From: COE1 sp045579665
GTDB lineage: Bacteria; Bacillota; Clostridia; Lachnospirales; Lachnospiraceae
Reading direction: 5' to 3'
DNA length: 23,958 nucleotides
Assembly (NCBI GenBank): GCA_045579665.1
Contig: JAZNMO010000157.1
Coordinates: 1-23,958, forward strand
Part shown: piece after piece, positions 9,847-17,673 of the stretch
How positions within the stretch are numbered: the first letter of the stretch is position 1
How the letters are laid out: every line of letters starts with the position of its first letter
Position numbers and translations under genes: made by a program
Notes under the pieces: model-generated
The model's database searches: none
Seen by the model: only the letters and a program-made list of their open reading frames with translations
What the model was told of the DNA's origin: nothing

Positions 9847-9870
9847 CATTTGCATCTTTAAATGCAAATG
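9847..9870 (-). promoter_or_regulatory. Perfect 9-bp hairpin after atpB
   Basis: CATTTGCAT and ATGCAAATG pair exactly around a 6-nt loop, about 24 nt beyond the atpB stop. Together with the hairpin at 9799-9825 it fills the only long spacer among the atp genes (134 bp). Confidence 0.6.
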
Positions 9871-9893
9871 TATTAGTTTTTCTTAATATGTTA

Positions 9894-10610
9894 TTATCCT
9901 TCGATAGCATTGTTGATGTATGTCATTGTCAACATACAGAATACGTAAGTTTGAATTGCACCTGAGAACAAGTCAAAGTATACGTGGAGTGCTGCCGGCC
10001 ATGCCGTCGCAATCATACCGAGCAATCCATAAATAAGTGCCATCATTACCGTTCCTGATAATACGTTTGCAAACAGACGCAATGACAAGGAAATCGGTAC
10101 TGCAATATCACCAATCATATTAATCGGTGCCCAAATCGGCCATGGATCGCACAATCCCTTAATGACACCTGATACCTTCTGATACTTAAACTTATTAAAC
10201 GTAATCAACGTAAAGGTAATCAAACCAAGTGCCAGTGTTACACCGTAGTCTGCTGTCGGCGGTCTTAAGCCAAACAAGCCCGAAATATTACTGAGCAGAA
10301 TAAACATGAATAGGCAACCAATATAGTTTGCAAATGCTGTTGCATTCTTACCCATAACGCCCTTTATCATGCCGTCTAACATCTCGACAATCAGCTCAAC
10401 TACGTTCTGGAAAGCTCCAGGGACCTCCGTTGCACGTTTCACTGCCCGATTCGCCAATAAACAGAAAATCATTATGATTGCCATTACAATCAATAAGCAG
10501 ACATGCGTTGTCGTTATCCACACCTTCTGACCAAAGATTTCGTACTGGAATATACCATGTATCATAAAATCAATGTCTGAGGAAGCAGATAACAGGATTC
10601 CTGTTCCCAT
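9894..10610 (-). CDS. atpB: ATP synthase F0 subunit a
   Basis: The 238-residue integral membrane subunit a forms the ion half-channels. The essential Arg is visible at residue 178 in SLSLRLFANVLSG, and several hydrophobic helices flank it. The start at 10610 has GGAGGTGAG upstream. It follows atpI by about 27 bp. Confidence 0.96.
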   Translation of the reverse strand: MGTGILLSASSDIDFMIHGIFQYEIFGQKVWITTTHVCLLIVMAIIMIFCLLANRAVKRATEVPGAFQNVVELIVEMLDGMIKGVMGKNATAFANYIGCLFMFILLSNISGLFGLRPPTADYGVTLALGLITFTLITFNKFKYQKVSGVIKGLCDPWPIWAPINMIGDIAVPISLSLRLFANVLSGTVMMALIYGLLGMIATAWPAALHVYFDLFSGAIQTYVFCMLTMTYINNAIEG

Positions 10611-10637
10611 AAACTCACCTCCTTAATTCTATTTCTA

Positions 10638-11045
10638 CTATTCAATTGTTTCTTGATTCTTTGTGAAACATTTTGCCAAAAGCGGTTGCATGTACGCAGA
10701 CACCTTTAATCCCATCATTCCCACAAAAGCAGCAATAGGATTTCCAATATTTGTCATCATTAATATAGCCAAAATAATAACAACAACTACATATCGGATG
10801 ACATTCTGTGCCACAACTGTTTTTTGCGCTCCATTCTCACCTAACTCTACTGCGTTATTCAAAACACGCGCCATATGATAGGCCATGAATAAAGCTGTCA
10901 GTACCCCTATCCAGAGTCCAATACTAAAATTCGCCTTATCTGTTGTTAGAAAGATTCCTACCAGCTGGCAAATTCCTCCAAACAGGACAATTCCTGCCAT
11001 CAACCCCGGTAGAGCAGTGTTAATACATGAAAGTCTTCTAATCAT
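10638..11045 (-). CDS. atpI: ATP synthase subunit I (AtpI-like)
   Basis: This 135-residue, very hydrophobic protein has four predicted membrane helices (about residues 12-32, 41-59, 81-100 and 104-120). It sits between atpZ and atpB, the usual place for AtpI, which is thought to help assemble the c-ring. The sequence itself is poorly conserved, so the call rests on topology and position. It overlaps the atpZ stop (ATGA) and ends in TAG. Confidence 0.8.
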   Translation of the reverse strand: MIRRLSCINTALPGLMAGIVLFGGICQLVGIFLTTDKANFSIGLWIGVLTALFMAYHMARVLNNAVELGENGAQKTVVAQNVIRYVVVVIILAILMMTNIGNPIAAFVGMMGLKVSAYMQPLLAKCFTKNQETIE

Positions 11046-11275
11046 CTTTCTTTTTCCTCATCTTTGTCTTGATAGATTTTTTTTGCCAGAATATATATAT
11101 TCCGAAATCCAGCCAAAGCACCGACAAAAAATAATACAACGAACCAATGGCCGGTACCAATTTTCTCATCGATATACCAACCAACTACGGAACATAAAAA
11201 GATAGGCACCAGCATGGTAATTCCAAACTGAGAAATCATCGATAATGACTGAAAAACTGTTTTGTTATACTTCAC
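11042..11275 (-). CDS. atpZ: AtpZ-like small membrane protein, first gene of the atp operon (GTG start)
   Basis: This 77-residue protein has two membrane helices (about 15-34 and 44-62) separated by GWYIDEKIGTGHWF, the hallmark of the AtpZ / F0F1-ATPase gene 1 family. AtpZ has been proposed to act with AtpI in Mg2+ or Ca2+ handling or in assembly. The start codon is GTG at 11273-11275, with AAAGG about 12 bp upstream. It overlaps atpI by 4 nt. Confidence 0.85.
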   Translation of the reverse strand: MKYNKTVFQSLSMISQFGITMLVPIFLCSVVGWYIDEKIGTGHWFVVLFFVGALAGFRNIYILAKKIYQDKDEEKER

Positions 11276-11319
11276 TTTGCAACCATACCTTTCCGAAACT
11301 TTTTACATACCCAATATAA

Positions 11320-11348
11320 ATTATACAAAAATTGCAGAAATCTGTCTA
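11320..11348 (-). promoter_or_regulatory. Promoter of the atp operon
   Basis: Minus-strand TAGACA (11343-11348) and TATAAT (11320-11325) are separated by exactly 17 bp, about 45 bp upstream of the atpZ start. This is a near-consensus housekeeping promoter. Confidence 0.75.
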
Positions 11349-11437
11349 GAGAATGGATATTTTTTCTTGTTTTTTAAATACAACTTTATCTTCTGTCGAC
11401 TTCTTCGTGTTAAGCACAAAATTACATATTTGAGCAT

Positions 11438-11478
11438 AAAAAAATAAACCCTCTAAACCTTATATAGAGGATTTATTT
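11438..11478 (-). terminator. Rho-independent terminator after the kinase gene
   Basis: On the minus strand AAATAAA-T-CCTCTA pairs with TAGAGG-G-TTTATTT around a 9-nt loop, a 14-bp stem with one G-T step, followed by a T run. It ends the tsaC-to-kinase transcript about 16 bp past the kinase stop. Confidence 0.8.
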
Positions 11479-11494
11479 CCATTTTAGCATCTTC

Positions 11495-12730
11495 TTATTC
11501 TGTTCTTATCGTTTTATTCACCGCTTCGTCTCCAATCGGAGATGCATGTACAAGTGTAATATCCTGTAGCATTTTCCAATCCATATCCTTTTCCTGCTCC
11601 ATACGCTCTGTTCTATCCGTAACATATAGCATTCTGGGTGCCAGCTCCACCGTGACAGGAGGCAAAGCCTTCTCTCCCTTTTTCTTCTTTTTCCGAACAC
11701 GCATCTTCCTGTTATCACAAGAAAAAAACAATATCATTGCAACGATTGCGAAAAAAACAGCCATTACAAACATTCCATTTACCAAATTCGATATCTGTTC
11801 CGATGTTATAGCATCTATACTATACATCTTATTACGCAAATATATCGTTCCAACTGCATTCATAAGAGCAAGACCTGTCAACAGACCCGCTATTCTAAGT
11901 CTTTTGCGATATTGCTTTCTGCGCTTTATTCCATACTCTCGATACTCCAGCAATGCTGCCATAAGCTCATCCGCTGACTGAAACCTGTCCTTAGGATTCT
12001 TCTGTATGCATTTACTAATAATCTTTTCTAATCCTGAAGATAACTTAGGATTCCATCTTGTAATAGGATAAATCTCATAAGGAGGCTCTCCCGGATTATG
12101 TGCAGTAATCAGCTGATACAAAGTCATTCCCAGACAATAGATATCTGTTCTTGCATCTGTCTGCCCACGCTTTCCAAACTGTTCAGGTGCCGCATAGCCA
12201 CGCGTCCCAAGATTATTGGTATCTCTTAACGCATCCTGTTTAAACTCTCTTGCAGTTCCAAAATCTATTAAAACAACCGTCCCATCAGGCTTTAAAACAA
12301 TATTAGAGGGTTTCATATCCCTGTAGATAATTGCAGGTTTTCTAGTATGCAAATAGCTCAATACATCACATAATTGTATCGCATATCGAACGACCTGCTC
12401 CTCTTCCAGAACGCCTTTATCTTCCAACAATTTTTCCAAGGATATACCTTCTATATAATCCATTACTACCAGATACTCATCCTGTTGCTCTATCACTTCC
12501 GTCACACTAGGAAGATTTGGATGTTTCAGTTTTTTTAACGTTTCAATTTCCACCTGCAGACTTTCTTTCAACAGCTTATGTTCCGTTGTATCCGTCTTAC
12601 GAATCTTTTTCATCGCCCATAGCTTGTTAGTCTTTTCGTTCATCACAAGATAAACCGTACTCATACCGCCATGACCTAATTCACTCAAAATCCGATATTT
12701 CCCACCGATTACACTTCCAATCCCAAACAT
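11495..12730 (-). CDS. Membrane Ser/Thr protein kinase (PrkC-like, no PASTA domains)
   Basis: In this 411-residue kinase, residues 11-265 are a Hanks-type domain: glycine loop GHGGMSTVY (19-27), ATP-binding Lys41, catalytic Asp138 in YRDMKPSN, DFG at 156-158 and APE at 181-183. The catalytic loop has Tyr where most kinases have His (YRD for HRD). Two hydrophobic segments (about 280-298 and 319-337) follow, then a basic stretch and a tail of about 60 residues. PrkC has one membrane helix and extracellular PASTA repeats; here they are absent, so the input signal must differ. It lies 14 bp after the PP2C gene, its likely counteracting enzyme. AGAGGAT precedes the ATG at 12730. Confidence 0.9.
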   Translation of the reverse strand: MFGIGSVIGGKYRILSELGHGGMSTVYLVMNEKTNKLWAMKKIRKTDTTEHKLLKESLQVEIETLKKLKHPNLPSVTEVIEQQDEYLVVMDYIEGISLEKLLEDKGVLEEEQVVRYAIQLCDVLSYLHTRKPAIIYRDMKPSNIVLKPDGTVVLIDFGTAREFKQDALRDTNNLGTRGYAAPEQFGKRGQTDARTDIYCLGMTLYQLITAHNPGEPPYEIYPITRWNPKLSSGLEKIISKCIQKNPKDRFQSADELMAALLEYREYGIKRRKQYRKRLRIAGLLTGLALMNAVGTIYLRNKMYSIDAITSEQISNLVNGMFVMAVFFAIVAMILFFSCDNRKMRVRKKKKKGEKALPPVTVELAPRMLYVTDRTERMEQEKDMDWKMLQDITLVHASPIGDEAVNKTIRTE

Positions 12731-12744
12731 ATTATCGCATCCTC

Positions 12745-13527
12745 TTATGTATATAATGTCCTTATCAAAATCGCTGATATATTATCACTTTCTTTTCGTT
12801 CCTTATTTACCTCTGTCAAATATTGCAAATGCTGCTGCATACTTTCAACACTTCTGTTGTTATCCGCATGGCAAACACTATATATTTCCTGAGGTGTTAC
12901 CATATGACGAAATCCATCCGTACACAAAAGATAAGTAGCATTGGGACGAATCTTACCACAAAGAAAATCCGGCTCTATTCCATAATTAACGCCCACACAC
13001 TGTAGCAAAACATTGCGCCTTGGATCTGTCAAAGCCTGTTCCTGCGTCATGTGTCCCAGTTCAACCTCGCGTCTGACAAAGGTCTGATCATTGGTAAGCT
13101 GTACCATATTTTCTGTCAGCTCATACACTCTACAATCGCCTACATGCATCAAATAATAATTACCCTTTACAAACAGAATTGCCGTCAAAGTTGTTCCTAC
13201 ATTTGTTGCATTCTGCCTGCCATAGCTGACTATCGTATCATTACATCTATGCACTATCCGATACCAGCTGCTTCGAATATCCTCTATCGCAATATCTCCC
13301 TTTTGCTCTATCAGCAACTGTCTAAGCTCAGTATGAAACCACTCCTCAAAAGCAAGCACAACATGCGTGCTTGCGACCTCTCCATAGGACAATCCTCCCA
13401 TTCCATCACAAATAACCGCAAGGACAATCTGTCCCTGCGGTATCTGCGCAACCTTTACGGTAAGGCTATCCTGATTGACTTTTTTCACATTCCCCATATC
13501 TGTATGTGCTGCTGCCAAGTAACGCAT
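12745..13527 (-). CDS. prpC: PP2C-family Ser/Thr protein phosphatase (PrpC-like)
   Basis: This 260-residue phosphatase has all PPM motifs: HTDMGNVKKVNQDS (Asp20), DGMGG (Asp41), GDCRVYEL (130-137), CTDGF (Asp204) and SDNISAI (Asp248), the metal-binding aspartates. It should reverse phosphorylation by the kinase encoded immediately downstream, as PrpC does for PrkC. I chose ATG at 13525-13527 because GGGGGATT lies just before it and the motif spacing then matches the family; an earlier in-frame ATG at 13563 would overlap the upstream gene. Confidence 0.93.
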   Translation of the reverse strand: MRYLAAAHTDMGNVKKVNQDSLTVKVAQIPQGQIVLAVICDGMGGLSYGEVASTHVVLAFEEWFHTELRQLLIEQKGDIAIEDIRSSWYRIVHRCNDTIVSYGRQNATNVGTTLTAILFVKGNYYLMHVGDCRVYELTENMVQLTNDQTFVRREVELGHMTQEQALTDPRRNVLLQCVGVNYGIEPDFLCGKIRPNATYLLCTDGFRHMVTPQEIYSVCHADNNRSVESMQQHLQYLTEVNKERKESDNISAILIRTLYT

Positions 13528-13540
13528 CTGAAATCCCCCA

Positions 13541-14707
13541 TTAATAGAAAATATGTCCTCCAATACTAATGCCCGTCAACCCAGGCTTAGGTGTTCTAAA
13601 GAATAGGCATTGTCCTACATTGGTAACACCAGCCATCGCTTCATCTGCTGCCTTATAGCACCTTGGGGTAGCCTTATTCACAGCCAGCGCAGCCGCCAGT
13701 CTTCCGCTTGCAACCGGCGAAAACTGTTTCCTCTGATAAATCACTCCCGATACTGTGTCCGGAAACTTTGAGCTTAAAACTCTGTTCATTACCACCGCAC
13801 CTACAGCTACCTGACCCTCATAAGGTTCACCACCGGCCTCGCAGTAAATCAGATTCGCCAGCAAATATCTGTCCCCTTCTGCAAAGGTCACCTGCGAAAC
13901 ATCACGCCAGGCAGACTGGGCTGCCAGCTTAGACAATGCAAGCTCCTGCTCATATTGCTTCTGCAATGCCGCAATATCCTCCTCCTGCTCATCAAGCATT
14001 GCCTCATAATCCGCAATTGCCGCCTCTGCATCAGCTATCTGATTTTCGTACTTTTGCACGCTTTTAGATGTATCCGATACCAAAAGCGATACTCGCTCCT
14101 GCTCTGCAACAGCTGCCTGTTCCAACCCTTCCAGTTCAACCAATTCACCATCCAGCTTCGCTTTGGTCTCTGTCACCAGCTCTCTGACTTCCTTATATTG
14201 ATTCAGCATTTTCCTATCGTATGCATTAATGCTTTCAATATACTCACTTTTATTTAGAAAATCGCCCCAGCTTTTGGAAGAGAAAATCAGCTCCAGATAT
14301 GTACTTTCTCCATTCTCATACATAAATTGGATGCGCTTCTTCATGGACTCATATTGCTCCTGTTCTGTCTGAATTGCCTCTTCTAACAACTGTTGTGTAT
14401 CGGCGATCTCCTGTTCCTTTGTATCAATATCAGACTCCAGGCGCTCCAGATTATCACCTATCTGCATCAGCTCATCATTCAAAGAGCTAAGCTCACCCAA
14501 AAGGGAATTCTGCGTAATCTCTAAGGCTTTCTTTGTATCCTGTTGATTACCCATAGCTTCCTCTGTCTTTTTCTTCTCTTCCTGCGCCTTTTGCAGCTTC
14601 TCCAATGTGGTTTCTGCCTGCACCTGACAGGATTCTTTTGTAGAAATTGTAAATATCATCACAAGAAACATTAGTACCACAAGCACCTGTTTGATTGTTG
14701 ACTTCAT
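13541..14707 (-). CDS. Secreted coiled-coil cell-wall hydrolase, SleB/CwlJ type
   Basis: In this 388-residue protein, residues 1-32 are a signal peptide. Residues 33-255 are a long Glu/Gln/Lys-rich coiled coil like the regulatory half of PcsB-type proteins. Residues 270-388 are a SleB/CwlJ hydrolase_2 domain: NLIYCEAGGEPYEGQ holds the presumed catalytic Glu290, followed by VAVGAVVMNRV and a terminal GGHIFY. SleB-type enzymes are lytic transglycosylases that act on spore cortex, though many Clostridia use the domain in vegetative wall growth. The coiled coil suggests the latter, with activity held in check by a membrane partner. It precedes prpC by 13 bp. Confidence 0.9.
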   Translation of the reverse strand: MKSTIKQVLVVLMFLVMIFTISTKESCQVQAETTLEKLQKAQEEKKKTEEAMGNQQDTKKALEITQNSLLGELSSLNDELMQIGDNLERLESDIDTKEQEIADTQQLLEEAIQTEQEQYESMKKRIQFMYENGESTYLELIFSSKSWGDFLNKSEYIESINAYDRKMLNQYKEVRELVTETKAKLDGELVELEGLEQAAVAEQERVSLLVSDTSKSVQKYENQIADAEAAIADYEAMLDEQEEDIAALQKQYEQELALSKLAAQSAWRDVSQVTFAEGDRYLLANLIYCEAGGEPYEGQVAVGAVVMNRVLSSKFPDTVSGVIYQRKQFSPVASGRLAAALAVNKATPRCYKAADEAMAGVTNVGQCLFFRTPKPGLTGISIGGHIFY

Positions 14708-14736
14708 GCATTTCCTCCATTATCGATGTGTTACAG

Positions 14737-15216
14737 CTATAATCCCATCTTAATCTCTCTGCCTGTTCTGCTGTAAGGATAATATCTTACACCTGCCGCA
14801 TCCAGCATTCTCTTCGACGCACGTACTGATACGCTATCTGCATATTTATCACAATCATACACAATCGTCTTAATACCTGCCTGTATAATTGCTTTGGCAC
14901 ATTCATTGCACGGAAATAAGGACACATATAACTTTGCGCCCTCTAAGCTTCCTCCACGATAATTAAGTATCGCATTCAATTCACTGTGAGTTACATATGG
15001 ATATTTGGTGTCATACTCCTCCCCTTCTCTTTCCCAGGGGAAATCATCATCATCAATTCCATTCGGAAATCCATTGTATCCCATTGATAAAATTCTGTTT
15101 GTCTCACTGACAATGCAAGCTCCCACCTGCGTATTCGGGTCCTTCGACCGCATACCCGAAAGCTTTGCTACTCCCATAAAATATTCATCCCAAGAAATAT
15201 ATTCCCTTCTCTTCAT
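14737..15216 (-). CDS. comEB: dCMP deaminase (ComEB-like)
   Basis: This 159-residue zinc-dependent deaminase converts dCMP to dUMP for dTMP synthesis. The zinc and proton-shuttle motif HSELNAI is at 77-83 (His77, Glu79) and PCNEC at 102-106 (Cys103, Cys106). Residues 9-50 have the family's WDEYFMGVA, DPNTQVGACIV and GYNGFP. It ends in TAG. It lies 20 bp after rpiB and 29 bp before the hydrolase, so it is probably in the same transcript. Confidence 0.94.
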   Translation of the reverse strand: MKRREYISWDEYFMGVAKLSGMRSKDPNTQVGACIVSETNRILSMGYNGFPNGIDDDDFPWEREGEEYDTKYPYVTHSELNAILNYRGGSLEGAKLYVSLFPCNECAKAIIQAGIKTIVYDCDKYADSVSVRASKRMLDAAGVRYYPYSRTGREIKMGL

Positions 15217-15236
15217 ACGTCCCCCAAAAATTCTGC

Positions 15237-15665
15237 CTAACCTTCGATGAGATTAATTCTTCTTACGTGCTTCTCTTCACCTGAAAACTCAGTATTTAAG
15301 AATGTCTCCAAAATACTCATAGCAACACCTTCACCCACAATAGCTGCTCCCATCGCAAGCACATTAGCATCATTGTGAAGTCTTGTCATCTTTGCTGAAT
15401 GTGTATCTGCACAAAGTGCACAGCGTACACCCTTTACCTTATTAGCTACCATGGAAATTCCAATACCTGTTGTGCAGATAACGATTCCTCTGTCACACTC
15501 TCCGCTTGCTACAGCCTCTGCTGCGGCACGGCCAAAGATTGGATAATCACAGGAATCCTTGCTATAGCATCCAAAATCCTTATACTCAAGATTGTGCTCT
15601 TTTAAATAAGCAACAACCTTCTCCTTTAATTCAAATCCGCCGTGGTCACATCCGATTGCTATCAT
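15237..15665 (-). CDS. rpiB: Ribose-5-phosphate isomerase B
   Basis: This 142-residue RpiB/LacA-B family protein interconverts ribose 5-phosphate and ribulose 5-phosphate. CDHGG is at 6-10, the active-site Cys64 lies in ICTTGIGIS, and RLHNDANVLAMG (95-106) supplies the His. The size is normal for RpiB. It ends in TAG and lies 18 bp after tsaC. Confidence 0.95.
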   Translation of the reverse strand: MIAIGCDHGGFELKEKVVAYLKEHNLEYKDFGCYSKDSCDYPIFGRAAAEAVASGECDRGIVICTTGIGISMVANKVKGVRCALCADTHSAKMTRLHNDANVLAMGAAIVGEGVAMSILETFLNTEFSGEEKHVRRINLIEG

Positions 15666-15683
15666 TTCATAATCCTCCTAAAA

Positions 15684-16733
15684 CTATAACTTAATTATTT
15701 TATGCCCCGCTGCCTTAAGCAGTCGGTTCATGATTGCCTGTCCTTTTTCTCCTATATCGAAGGCCTCTGAGTACATATACTCAACCCCCTCATCATCAAA
15801 CTCTCGAAGAAACGTATATAACTGTCTTGCAATGGCATCAGTATCCTCTCTGCTGCCTGCGCACTTCACACTGTCGGCTTCATAAAGCATCCTACACTCC
15901 TGTGTACCGATAATTCCTGTCTTATGCCCCTGCATACCATGTTCCCTACATGCCTCATTGATAAACGCAAGAACCTGCTCAGGCTCACCTTCTACAATCA
16001 CCAGCTCGCCCTTAGGTGCATAATGTCTGTATTTCATTCCCGGTGCCTTTGGCTGCGACTTGCTGTCTACCTCTAGCAGTGCAACATCCATCTCCACCGG
16101 ACCGATTACCTTAGAAAGCATATCTATCGTAATAAATCCCGGACGCAATATCATCGGAACCTCGCCTGTCATATCCACTATCGTGGATTCCAGACCTATC
16201 TCCACACCGTCCGCATCAATAATCATATCAATCCTGCCATCCATATCCTGAACTACATACTTGGCAGTGGTCGGACTTGGCTTCCCAGAAAGATTGGCGC
16301 TAGGTGCCGCCACATAACCGCCGGCTTCTCTAATAAAAGCCTGTGCCACGGCATGACTGGGCATTCTGACAGCCACTGTATCAAGTCCCCCCGTTGTCTG
16401 AAGAGGCACCTTATCTGACTTCTTAAGAATCATGGTAAGTGGTCCCGGCCAAAATGCTTGTGCCAATCGGTAAGCGCTCTCCGGAATCTCTTCTACAATC
16501 GCCTCAAGCATGTCCATATCTGCTATATGCACAATTAACGGATTATCAGACGGTCGTCCCTTAGCCGCATATATCTTACGAGATGACTCAGGATTTAATG
16601 CATCTCCACCCAAGCCATACACTGTCTCTGTCGGAAACGCTACCAAACCACCCTGACGAATCACCTCACCGGCAGCCCGCAAGGCCTCACTATCCATTTG
16701 ACCGATATTCATTCGTATTATCTTTGTTTCCAT
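15684..16733 (-). CDS. tsaC: Threonylcarbamoyl-AMP synthase (Sua5/YwlC type)
   Basis: This 349-residue enzyme makes threonylcarbamoyl-AMP, the precursor of the t6A37 modification of tRNAs that read ANN codons. The YrdC domain (about 16-200) shows GGLVAFPTETVYGLG and KGRPSDNPLIVHI. The C-terminal Sua5 domain follows a linker with APGMKYRHYAPKG. I chose ATG at 16731-16733 because AAAGG lies upstream, and because the best promoter (16779-16807) lies inside the longer reading frame that could start at 16850. First gene of a six-gene run; ends in TAG. Confidence 0.94.
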   Translation of the reverse strand: METKIIRMNIGQMDSEALRAAGEVIRQGGLVAFPTETVYGLGGDALNPESSRKIYAAKGRPSDNPLIVHIADMDMLEAIVEEIPESAYRLAQAFWPGPLTMILKKSDKVPLQTTGGLDTVAVRMPSHAVAQAFIREAGGYVAAPSANLSGKPSPTTAKYVVQDMDGRIDMIIDADGVEIGLESTIVDMTGEVPMILRPGFITIDMLSKVIGPVEMDVALLEVDSKSQPKAPGMKYRHYAPKGELVIVEGEPEQVLAFINEACREHGMQGHKTGIIGTQECRMLYEADSVKCAGSREDTDAIARQLYTFLREFDDEGVEYMYSEAFDIGEKGQAIMNRLLKAAGHKIIKL

Positions 16734-16778
16734 TTGTTTACTATGCCTTTCTAACTCCTGACATTCTAACTCAGTATT

Positions 16779-16807
16779 AGTATAGCACATCACAATATTT
16801 CTGAAAA
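16779..16807 (-). promoter_or_regulatory. Extended -10 promoter for the tsaC operon
   Basis: Minus-strand TGCTATACT (hexamer at 16779-16784) is an extended -10 box, with a weak -35 (TTTTCA) 17 bp further upstream. It would start transcription about 40 nt before the chosen tsaC ATG. Confidence 0.5.
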
Positions 16808-16866
16808 TCTTTTTCATTCTAAAGACTTCTTTATTTTTACTACCTTGCATAAGATATTAAAAAAAC

Positions 16867-17601
16867 ATGGAAATCATTGTGAATATCAGCTATAAGGAAT
16901 CTCAAATTTTAAATTATACCATGACCATACTCCTGATTCTCTCACTATTGGTCGTTGCCAAAGAGTCTTCTAATATTGTTTCCGTATTTCATCTTCTAGA
17001 TGCCTCTACTCAAAAATGCGTTGTTATTGATGCCGGACATGGTGGAATCGACCCCGGCAAAATAGGAATTAACGGTGCATTGGAAAAGGATATCAATCTT
17101 TCCATCGCCCTAAAGGTCAAAAAATATCTGGAACAACAAGATATTACTGTTATTCTTACCCGTAAGGATGATGCCGGTCTCTATCAGGAAAGCGCAAGCA
17201 ATAAAAAAATGGAAGACCTAAATAACCGCATTCATATTATTGACTCTTCAAATGCGCGCCTGGCAGTCAGTATACATCAAAACAGCTATACCTCCGAATC
17301 CGTAGAAGGCATCCAGGTATTTTACTATGAAGGCAGTACAAATGGAAAATACGTTGCCCAGCTGATGCAGGAACAGCTTATTCTTGGAATGAAACCCAAT
17401 AAAGAAAGAAGCGCCAAGGCTGACAGCAGTTATTATCTCCTCAAGCAATCATCCATCCCCATGATTATTGTAGAATGTGGATTCCTATCCAACCCTACGG
17501 AAGCAAACCTTCTCCTCTCTGAGACCTATCAGGAAAAAATGGCATGGAATATTTCTCTTGGTATTCTAAGATACCTAAATGGAGAAACTCAAATATCATA
17601 A
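16867..17601 (+). CDS. cwlD: N-acetylmuramoyl-L-alanine amidase, CwlD-like
   Basis: This 244-residue Amidase_3 enzyme has an N-terminal membrane anchor or signal segment (about 18-36). Zinc ligands are His58 (DAGHGG), Glu73 (ALEKD) and His137 (SIHQN); the catalytic Glu203 lies in IVECGFLSNP. The family cleaves the bond between muramic acid and the peptide stem. CwlD does this in spore cortex synthesis as the first step to muramic-delta-lactam, and the size and anchor fit CwlD. No clear Shine-Dalgarno is visible before ATG 16867 or the next ATG at 16921, so the start is uncertain. It is divergent from tsaC. Confidence 0.88.
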   Translation: MEIIVNISYKESQILNYTMTILLILSLLVVAKESSNIVSVFHLLDASTQKCVVIDAGHGGIDPGKIGINGALEKDINLSIALKVKKYLEQQDITVILTRKDDAGLYQESASNKKMEDLNNRIHIIDSSNARLAVSIHQNSYTSESVEGIQVFYYEGSTNGKYVAQLMQEQLILGMKPNKERSAKADSSYYLLKQSSIPMIIVECGFLSNPTEANLLLSETYQEKMAWNISLGILRYLNGETQIS

Positions 17602-17608
17602 AACCATG

Positions 17609-17633
17609 AAAGGAGATGCCAAGCATCTCCTTT
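17609..17633. terminator. Bidirectional hairpin between cwlD and the GH18 gene
   Basis: AAAGGAGATGC and GCATCTCCTTT form a perfect 11-bp stem with a 3-nt loop, 8 bp past the cwlD stop and 40 bp past the stop of the convergent gene. The T tracts are short (three), so it is a modest terminator on either strand. Confidence 0.75.
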
Positions 17634-17673
17634 GTCACATACACCTATCACGTTTTATACAAAATCAGTAGGA

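Noticed and set aside
16734..16850. An N-terminal extension of tsaC (start at 16850)
   Set aside because: The extension has no ribosome site, does not resemble Sua5 proteins, and contains the best promoter for the gene.
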